Source of the DNA: JBDUDR01 sp040002845
Lineage (GTDB): Bacteria > Actinomycetota > Actinomycetes > Propionibacteriales > Nocardioidaceae
Direction: 5' to 3'
NCBI GenBank assembly: GCA_040002845.1
Contig: JBDUDR010000102.1
Location: 1-10,551, forward strand
DNA length: 10,551 bases
Shown here: one piece after another, positions 6,898-10,551 of the stretch
How the letters are laid out: each line of letters begins with the position of its first letter
Numbering within the stretch: position 1 is the stretch's first letter
The notes under the pieces: model-generated
What the model was told of the DNA's origin: nothing
The model's database searches: none
The model's input: only the letters and a program-made list of their open reading frames with translations
Made by a program: the position numbers and the translations under genes

Positions 6898-7038
6898 CAC
6901 GAACGAACGAGACGTCCCGTACGTCCTGACCCGACGATCCAGCCAGCCCTCTGATGCGGAACCCCCAAAGCGCGACAGCCTCTATTGCACACTCCCTGCG
7001 GACGGCAAGCCGGTCCCAAGTCGTCGTGTGATCAGCCG

Positions 7039-7099
7039 GCAAAATGTCACGTTCCGGTAGTCGGCAGGGCATCGGACAGCGTTACCGTCACACTTTGCG
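7039..7099 (-). repeat. Palindromic intergenic repeat, copy 2 (inverted orientation)
   Basis: A 61-bp unit, GCAAAATGTCACG at one end and CGTCACACTTTGC (7086-7098) at the other, forming an imperfect palindrome. Read on the minus strand it aligns with copy 1 at 6679-6740 through the shared landmarks TGTGACGGT, GCTGT, GCCGACTACCG and CATTTTGC, with one 1-nt gap. It lies outside the MITE-like segment, so the repeat and that segment are separate things. Confidence 0.6.
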
Positions 7100-7225
7100 T
7101 AGCGAACGGGCTCAGCGAACCGGCGCGCAGCCTCGGCCAGGTCTGCGCACGCCTGTGCGGACGCAAACGGAAACCTAAGCCAAACGCCCGTTCTCAGGCT
7201 CGGCAAGCGGTGTCACCATGGGGAG

Positions 7226-7555
7226 ATGTCAGCAGATCTGGCGGCCGTGCTCAGCCAGAAGCGGGCTGCCCTGGAGTCCGCGCTCGCCGAGCTGGCCTCC
7301 CACGCCGGGAACCAGGGGGAGATCTCCTTCGGCAAGCGGATCGGCGAGGGCACGAGCACTGCTGTTGACCGGCTGTCGCTGGTCGGCTCCCACGACCGGC
7401 TTCGCGCGATGCTGGCCGACGTACAACGGGCTCAGCAGAAGCTGGCGGACGGCACCTACGGCACCTGCGACGGCTGTGCCACGGCGATTCCCGACGAGCG
7501 GCTCGCGGTGCGACCGTGGGCGGTCCTCTGCGTCACGTGTGCTTCGACGCGGTGA
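7226..7555 (+). CDS. DksA/TraR-family C4 zinc-finger protein
   Basis: This 109-residue protein has the short actinobacterial DksA/TraR form: a helical, coiled-coil-prone N-terminal half (SQKRAALESALAELASHAG, then RLRAMLADVQRAQQKLADG) and a four-cysteine zinc site, Cys81-X2-Cys84-X17-Cys102-X2-Cys105. Proteins of this family bind RNA polymerase through the secondary channel and modulate initiation, in some cases with (p)ppGpp. Whether this short form does so is unknown. The ATG at 7226 follows GGGGAG with no spacer, too close for a Shine-Dalgarno, and no other in-frame start lies nearby, so leaderless translation is possible. It converges on the M23 peptidase gene, with 31 bp between the stops. 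Confidence 0.85.
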   Translation: MSADLAAVLSQKRAALESALAELASHAGNQGEISFGKRIGEGTSTAVDRLSLVGSHDRLRAMLADVQRAQQKLADGTYGTCDGCATAIPDERLAVRPWAVLCVTCASTR

Positions 7556-7586
7556 CCGGCTTGATGATCGGCCACTGCCCAGTGAG

Positions 7587-8432
7587 TCAGGGGTTGACGC
7601 CGTGGTCGATAAGGAAGGGCTCTGGGTCCACCGGGTCGCCGCCATCGGGATGCACCTCGAAGTGGAGATGCGGGCCCGTGGTGTTGCCGGTGGAGCCGAC
7701 AGTGCCGAGCTCCTCACCCTGCAGCACCCGGTCACCGATGCTGACGGTGAACTCGGTCATGTGGCAGTACCACGTCACGATGCCATCGTCGAGCGTGACG
7801 ACGACCTTGTTGCCATACGAGCCGTCATAGCCCACGTAAGTGACCGTCCCGTTGGCGACCGAGACGATCGGGGTGCCGGTGGGGGCGGCGAAGTCGAGCC
7901 CGGTGTGGAACGACGTCCACAGGTAACTGACGTCGCCGAATCCCGCCGTCAGGTGATAGTTGGACGTCGGCAGCACCCACAGGTCCTGCTTGATCTCCTG
8001 CGACCGGTCCTTGGCCTTGTCTTGCAGCTGCGCGAGAGCGGCGTTGCGCTGCTCGGCTGCCTGCTCCGCGGCCTGCTGTAGCTTGCGCTGCTTCGCCGCC
8101 TCGAGCTGCTGACGCTGCGCGTCCCGGCTGATCTGGTTGGACCCGCGTTGTAGCGGGATCGCGTCGGTGCCGGTGAGCCTGCTGACGTTCTGCACGGCGT
8201 CTGACTGGGGCTGACCGGCGGCCGCCTGTCCGCTGAGGTTGATGGCGCCGGTGGCCGCCGCGACCAACGCCGCGACGCCGATCAAGGAGGGGGCATAAGA
8301 GCCTCGAGGCACCCTTCGACCGGATCTGGCCGCCCTCGGATGGTGCTTGCCCGCGGAGCGGCCCCGAGTGCTCGCGCGTGCGCTCCGGGTGGACTTGCGT
8401 TGACGCCGCTTAGGAGCGCGGTGGTCGGCCAC
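7587..8432 (-). CDS. Membrane-anchored M23 (LytM-type) peptidoglycan peptidase
   Basis: This 281-residue protein starts with a very basic cytoplasmic tail (about residues 1-44), then one hydrophobic segment (about 45-67, SLIGVAALVAAATGAINL) that acts as a signal anchor or signal peptide. A charged coiled coil (about 102-150, QRQQLEAAKQRKLQQAAEQ) follows, and then the M23 domain. Zinc ligands are visible as His176 and Asp180 in HTGLDFAAPTGTP and His257 in GPHLHFEV, with His255 and the His of WYCHM as likely catalytic residues. M23 enzymes cut peptide cross-links of the cell wall outside the membrane, and all expected residues are present. I chose GTG 8432 because AGGGAA lies 9 nt upstream. A TTG at 8471 would extend the frame but lacks a ribosome-binding site and falls next to a promoter-like TATGGT. 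Confidence 0.88.
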   Translation of the reverse strand: MADHRAPKRRQRKSTRSARASTRGRSAGKHHPRAARSGRRVPRGSYAPSLIGVAALVAAATGAINLSGQAAAGQPQSDAVQNVSRLTGTDAIPLQRGSNQISRDAQRQQLEAAKQRKLQQAAEQAAEQRNAALAQLQDKAKDRSQEIKQDLWVLPTSNYHLTAGFGDVSYLWTSFHTGLDFAAPTGTPIVSVANGTVTYVGYDGSYGNKVVVTLDDGIVTWYCHMTEFTVSIGDRVLQGEELGTVGSTGNTTGPHLHFEVHPDGGDPVDPEPFLIDHGVNP

Positions 8433-8474
8433 GGTGAGGGGTTCCCTGGGGGTCAGCGGGTACGAGCGCAACGA

Positions 8475-8480
8475 ACCATA
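8475..8480 (-). promoter_or_regulatory. Possible -10 box (TATGGT) of the M23 peptidase gene
   Basis: Read on the minus strand this is TATGGT, a TANNNT match, 42 nt before the GTG at 8432. A start about 7 nt downstream would give a leader of about 35 nt containing the AGGGAA ribosome-binding site. No convincing -35 hexamer is seen. Confidence 0.35.
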
Positions 8481-8505
8481 ACGGAGTGTGCACCCCGAAG
8501 GAAAT

Positions 8506-8544
8506 CCCCCACGACGAAATGGGGGTGTCTAGACATATCCCCCC
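8506..8544. promoter_or_regulatory. Alternating C/G blocks and a 10-bp palindrome upstream of the M23 gene
   Basis: CCCCCA (8506-8511) pairs with TGGGGG (8520-8525), and the same G block can instead pair with CCCCC at 8539-8543. The two hairpins exclude each other. Between the last two blocks lies the perfect palindrome TGTCTAGACA (8526-8535). If the TATGGT box is the promoter, these lie about 55-75 bp upstream of transcription start, as an operator would. If transcription starts further back they could act as alternative RNA folds. Confidence 0.45.
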
Positions 8545-8560
8545 TCGGAGTTCAGCAGAA

Positions 8561-8578
8561 CGTGAGCAAAGCGTCACG
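8561..8578. promoter_or_regulatory. Interrupted palindrome CGTGA-N8-TCACG
   Basis: CGTGA at 8561-8565 and TCACG at 8574-8578 form an inverted repeat in the gap between the lipase-like gene and the M23 gene, about 90 bp upstream of the TATGGT box. It is a candidate binding site for a dimeric regulator, but 5-bp arms are weak evidence. Confidence 0.2.
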
Positions 8579-8593
8579 CAAGGTATGTGCTGG

Positions 8594-9571
8594 TCAGGTG
8601 GCCAGTCCGGGCCGAGCCGCGGGCGGGGGTATCACTTCCGAAAGTGGGTCGGAAATTTCTGCGGAATCCTCTCCGACCAGGTCGTCCGCCTCGGTGTTGG
8701 CCAAGACGTCGTCGAGATCATCCGCGTCTCCGGACTCGAGATGAGCCAGCACATTGCTGATCTCGCGCACAATGCCGCCGTTGATCGGCAGCGACAGATG
8801 GCCGATGCCACGCACAAGGACATTGCGTACCTCGAGGTCCGGGTGGTCGAGGCGGGCATTTCGCTGCGGCACGATGAGCTGGTCGAGGTCGGACCAGTAT
8901 GCAACGAACCTGGTGGAGCACCCTGGCGCGGGCAGGGCCAACTCGCTCATCAGGTCGCTGCCGGGTCGGAGCTGCTTGATCAACGGGATCGGCAGCAGAC
9001 GAGCCGCGTGGGTGCCGGAGTGCGGGGAGCCCAACGTGATCAGGGTGTCGACATGGGCGTCGCCGCCCATCCGCTGCACGTAGTAGCGGGTGATCAGTCC
9101 GCCCAGGCTGTGGCCGATGACATGGATGCGCTCATACCCCGTCTCCTCGCACAGAACCTCGATCACCCCGCCCAGTCGGGCGGCGGTCGCGCGTACATCC
9201 GAAGAGGCTGGGCCATATGAGAAGGTGCGCAGCCGGCCGAAGCCACGTCGTCGAAGACCTCGGCGCATGGGGGCGAAGATCGTTCGGTTGTCCACGATGC
9301 CGTGAACGAACAGGATCGGCGTGCCGGCCGCGGCGACGTCGGCATAGAGCAGCCCTCGCTGAACCGGCGGCAGATCGCGTACGTTCAGCCGCCGGGGGTC
9401 GAAGACGTCGCTCGGCTCGCGCAGCAACCCCAACGGGTAGATCACCGCGTGCGCGGCGACCCAGCCGATCTCGACCGCGGCGCCGCTGACCAGCTTGGGG
9501 ACGGCCGCCAGGCCGGACTTGATGGACGCCAGCGCGGAAGAGCCGACCGACGCCGCCAGTGGCGCAAACAT
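8594..9571 (-). CDS. Alpha/beta-hydrolase of the lipase/PGAP1-like type
   Basis: This 325-residue protein has a lipase-type hydrolase core: oxyanion strand ILFVHG (86-91), nucleophile elbow GHSLGG (153-158, Ser155), TLITLGSPHSGT (176-187), an acid residue in YWSDLDQLIVP (Asp228 or Asp230) and a late histidine in GIGHLSLP (His258). This order is typical of class 2-type lipases and PGAP1-like esterases, so an acyl-ester substrate is likely; which one is unknown. The first 50 residues contain moderately hydrophobic stretches (for example 28-50) and may tether the protein to the membrane, but there is no classical signal peptide. The C-terminal tail (about 278-312) is strongly acidic and outside the catalytic fold. 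GAGGAGGAG lies just before the ATG at 9571, a strong ribosome-binding site. It is divergent from the B12-binding gene and lies 161 bp upstream of the M23 gene start. Confidence 0.87.
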   Translation of the reverse strand: MFAPLAASVGSSALASIKSGLAAVPKLVSGAAVEIGWVAAHAVIYPLGLLREPSDVFDPRRLNVRDLPPVQRGLLYADVAAAGTPILFVHGIVDNRTIFAPMRRGLRRRGFGRLRTFSYGPASSDVRATAARLGGVIEVLCEETGYERIHVIGHSLGGLITRYYVQRMGGDAHVDTLITLGSPHSGTHAARLLPIPLIKQLRPGSDLMSELALPAPGCSTRFVAYWSDLDQLIVPQRNARLDHPDLEVRNVLVRGIGHLSLPINGGIVREISNVLAHLESGDADDLDDVLANTEADDLVGEDSAEISDPLSEVIPPPAARPGLAT

Positions 9572-9668
9572 GGGCTCCTCCTCACGACTGCGTGCACCGG
9601 TCTGGAGACACCTGGTGGAACTGAGTGGCGGGGTTGCAAAGAGCCGCCCCCTGCCGTCCAGTGTCTCA

Positions 9669-9685
9669 TTTGGGCCGGACCCAAA
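9669..9685. promoter_or_regulatory. TTTGGG-N5-CCCAAA palindrome
   Basis: A perfect 6-bp inverted repeat with a 5-bp spacer in the divergent region between the lipase-like and B12-binding genes. It overlaps the place where the -35 box of the TACGAT promoter (9700-9705) would fall. It is a plausible operator for the B12-binding gene. Confidence 0.35.
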
Positions 9686-9699
9686 CCGGCAGTCGCGGC

Positions 9700-9705
9700 T
9701 ACGAT
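9700..9705 (+). promoter_or_regulatory. Possible -10 box (TACGAT) of the B12-binding mutase gene
   Basis: TACGAT fits TANNNT and lies 74 nt before the GTG at 9780. It would start a transcript near 9711 that includes the terminator-like hairpin at 9728-9748. No good -35 match is visible. Confidence 0.3.
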
Positions 9706-9727
9706 TGGGTTACTCTCGCCAAGGAGC

Positions 9728-9748
9728 AGCCCAACCCGGTGGGCTTTT
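9728..9748 (+). terminator. Terminator-like hairpin in the leader of the B12-binding gene
   Basis: AGCCCA (9728-9733) pairs with TGGGCT (9740-9745) across a 6-nt loop, and the run TTTT (9745-9748) begins with the last stem base. No plus-strand gene lies just upstream, since the neighbour is divergent. If it works, it therefore acts on the leader of the gene at 9780 as an attenuator. The stem is short and the T-run brief, so it is at best a weak terminator. Confidence 0.4.
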
Positions 9749-9779
9749 GTAACGTACGCGCTAAGGGCGGTGACTCAGC

Positions 9780-10226
9780 GTGAGTCCGATTCGGATTGTG
9801 GTCGCGAAACCCGGTCTCGACGGCCATGACCGAGGTGCCAAGGTGGTCGCCCGGGCGCTTCGAGATGCCGGCATGGAGGTCATCTACACCGGTCTTCACC
9901 AGACTCCGGAACAGATCGTCGAGACGGCGATCCAAGAAGACGCCGACGCGATCGGGTTGTCGGTGCTCTCGGGGGCACACATGACGTTGTTCCAGAAGCT
10001 GCTCGCGTTGCTCGAGGAGCGCCAAGCGACCGACATCGCGGTGTTCGGCGGCGGGATCATCCCCAACGACGACATTCCGCTGCTCACCGAGGCCGGCGTG
10101 GCGAAGGTCTTCACTCCCGGTGCGACGACCCACGAGATCGTCGACTGGGTCAACGCCAATCTCGGCGATCAGGATTCCGGCTCGACCGAGGACTCGCACG
10201 TCGAGGCAGCCTCCGAGACCACCTGA
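9780..10226 (+). CDS. Stand-alone cobalamin-binding subunit of an acyl-CoA mutase
   Basis: This 148-residue protein is a complete B12-binding domain of the methylmalonyl-CoA mutase type. It has KPGLDGHDRGAK (10-21) with His16 as the lower cobalt ligand in the DxHxxG motif, then GLSVLSGAH (59-67) and FGGGIIP (89-95), which hold the nucleotide tail. Such domains work with a separate large subunit, as in isobutyryl-CoA, 2-hydroxyisobutyryl-CoA and archaeal-type methylmalonyl-CoA mutases. No large subunit is in the window, so the substrate is unknown. The last 20 residues are acidic and likely disordered. The GTG at 9780 has AAGGGCGG about 10 nt upstream. It is preceded by a palindrome and a terminator-like hairpin and followed by tandem repeats and an IS110 end, so any downstream partner gene may have been separated from it. 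Confidence 0.9.
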   Translation: MSPIRIVVAKPGLDGHDRGAKVVARALRDAGMEVIYTGLHQTPEQIVETAIQEDADAIGLSVLSGAHMTLFQKLLALLEERQATDIAVFGGGIIPNDDIPLLTEAGVAKVFTPGATTHEIVDWVNANLGDQDSGSTEDSHVEAASETT

Positions 10227-10239
10227 CCCCCTGCTTCTC

Positions 10240-10276
10240 CGCGATCCGACACTTATTCGGCGCGATCCGACACTTA
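10240..10276. repeat. Two direct 16-bp repeats with 21-bp period
   Basis: CGCGATCCGACACTTA occurs at 10240-10255 and again at 10261-10276. The spacer TTCGG and the following CTCCG are also similar. The pair lies in the 114-bp gap between the B12-binding gene and the end of the transposase frame. It could be an IS-end subterminal repeat, a pre-existing target repeat, or protein-binding sites. Confidence 0.6.
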
Positions 10277-10340
10277 CTCCGCGCTCGCACGCTGCCCGAT
10301 CGTGGCCCGCGAGCTTGCGGTGGGCATGAGTAGCCCTGTG

Positions 10341-10551
10341 TCAAGCCGCTTGCGCGAGAACCCTTTGCAGCGCGCCGTGTTTGGCGGGTTCGTAGGGGAC
10401 GCCGTCCTGCCAGCAGCGCCAGATGACGTGCAGCCAGGCGCGGGCGAGGATGCGTGTGGCATGGGGATGGTCCAGATGTCGTGCGCGGGCGCGTGTGTAG
10501 AGGTCGGCGGCCCAGGGGTTGGCTTGCCAGGAGTCGCCGGCGAAGTCGATG
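10341..10551 (-). CDS. IS110-family transposase, C-terminal end (runs off the window)
   Basis: The minus strand is open from the right edge to TGA at 10341-10343, giving 69 codons. The segment NPWAADLYTRARAR, then HPHATRILARAWLHVIWRCW (residues 28-47) and DGVPYEPAKH, is the well-conserved C-terminal end of IS110/IS116/IS902-family transposases, which are RuvC-like DEDD recombinases with a serine-containing C-terminal domain. Members use a bridge RNA made from the element's non-coding end upstream of the gene, which would lie outside this window. The start and catalytic residues are not visible, so whether the gene is intact is unknown. Nothing broken is seen in the part present. The element's terminus should lie between 10227 and 10340. 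Confidence 0.85.
   Translation of the reverse strand, partial: IDFAGDSWQANPWAADLYTRARARHLDHPHATRILARAWLHVIWRCWQDGVPYEPAKHGALQRVLAQAA

Larger units (their letters stand above)
6594..6982. mobile_element. Possible MITE-like element bounded by inverted repeats and TA
   Basis: ATAGAGGCTGTCGC at 6591-6604 recurs as a perfect reverse complement at 6972-6985. The match continues imperfectly outward (GTGCGCG against GTGTGCA). A TA dinucleotide sits at each edge (6592-6593 and 6983-6984), as expected for a TA target duplication of the IS630/Tc1-mariner type. The 389 bp between carry no transposase frame, so if mobile it would be non-autonomous. Because TA is itself part of the inverted repeat, the duplication is not independent evidence. 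The alternative is a plain long-range inverted repeat. Confidence 0.4.
6542..7225. other. 684-bp gene-free stretch rich in inverted repeats
   Basis: No reading frame here has a recognisable motif, a good ribosome-binding site or actinobacterial codon bias; the longer open frames are stop-poor chance frames in GC-rich DNA. I see no tRNA or rRNA. The stretch has a patchy composition with AT-rich clusters (AAAATG, CATTTTG) unlike the flanking genes. It contains the inverted-repeat-bounded segment, the two copies of a palindromic repeat and an internal inverted repeat, which are listed separately. It separates pcrA from the DksA-like gene. Confidence 0.7.

Noticed and set aside
6498..7019. 173-codon minus-strand frame across the repeat island
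   Set aside because: The composition is unstructured (Arg/Cys/His/Trp-rich), it overlaps the end of pcrA, has no ribosome-binding site and crosses the palindromic repeats.
7573..7584. CACTG-CC-CAGTG hairpin between the convergent dksA-like and M23 genes as a terminator
   Set aside because: It is a 5-bp stem with a 2-nt loop and no T-run on either strand, too weak to call.
7218..8081. 287-codon plus-strand frame starting at ATG 7218 with a GGTGTC upstream
   Set aside because: It overlaps the DksA-like gene out of frame and runs antisense through the M23 peptidase. No family features are visible.
8433..8471. TTG start at 8471 for the M23 peptidase
   Set aside because: It has no ribosome-binding site and lies at the expected transcription start of a TATGGT box. 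GTG 8432 has AGGGAA at good spacing.
10227..10551. CRISPR-like reading of the 21-bp tandem repeat
   Set aside because: There are only two units, with 5-bp spacers and no leader or cas gene, so it is not a CRISPR array.

Overview
High-GC, actinobacterial chromosomal DNA. The signs are dense GC-rich codon usage, several GTG starts, a PcrA/UvrD1-type helicase with a C-terminal Tudor-like domain, a short DksA/TraR-type zinc protein, a stand-alone B12-binding mutase subunit and an IS110 transposase end. The order cannot be fixed; Propionibacteriales or a related group is a guess. Most of the window is ordinary chromosome. The accessory-looking parts are the gene-free stretch at 6542-7225 and the IS110 end at the right edge.

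Left part (1-2684). The 3' end of a small membrane protein gene (+) faces a minus-strand run in the order PIG-L/LmbE-type deacetylase, acetamidase/formamidase, MmcQ/YjbR-family protein. All three act in small-molecule or N-acyl/amide chemistry or are of unknown role. The gaps (131 and 57 bp) allow but do not prove co-transcription.

Centre (2685-6541). A divergent intergenic region carries an unusual leader: a possible leaderless 26-codon upstream ORF that ends inside the left arm of a long nested hairpin, whose right arm contains the Shine-Dalgarno sequence of the next gene. That gene encodes a stand-alone PheS-like protein (class II aminoacyl-tRNA synthetase core fused to an FDX-ACB domain) with substitutions at the expected phenylalanine-pocket positions. 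It resembles what I recall as the 'PheS-related mystery ligase' (SrmL) group. pcrA follows 47 bp downstream on the same strand, again with its ribosome-binding site inside an inverted repeat.

Repeat island (6542-7225). There is no convincing gene. It holds a 389-bp segment bounded by 14-bp perfect inverted repeats with TA at both edges (MITE-like), two oppositely oriented copies of a ~62-bp imperfectly palindromic repeat, and a 13-bp inverted repeat with a 40-nt loop.

Right part (7226-10551). A DksA/TraR-type protein (+) converges on a membrane-anchored M23 peptidase (-). Upstream of the peptidase gene are alternating G/C blocks and a 10-bp palindrome. Next come an alpha/beta-hydrolase of the lipase type (-) and, divergently, a B12-binding mutase subunit (+) with a palindrome near its promoter and a terminator-like hairpin in its leader. 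The window ends in a 21-bp-period tandem repeat and the C-terminal 69 codons of an IS110-family transposase (-).
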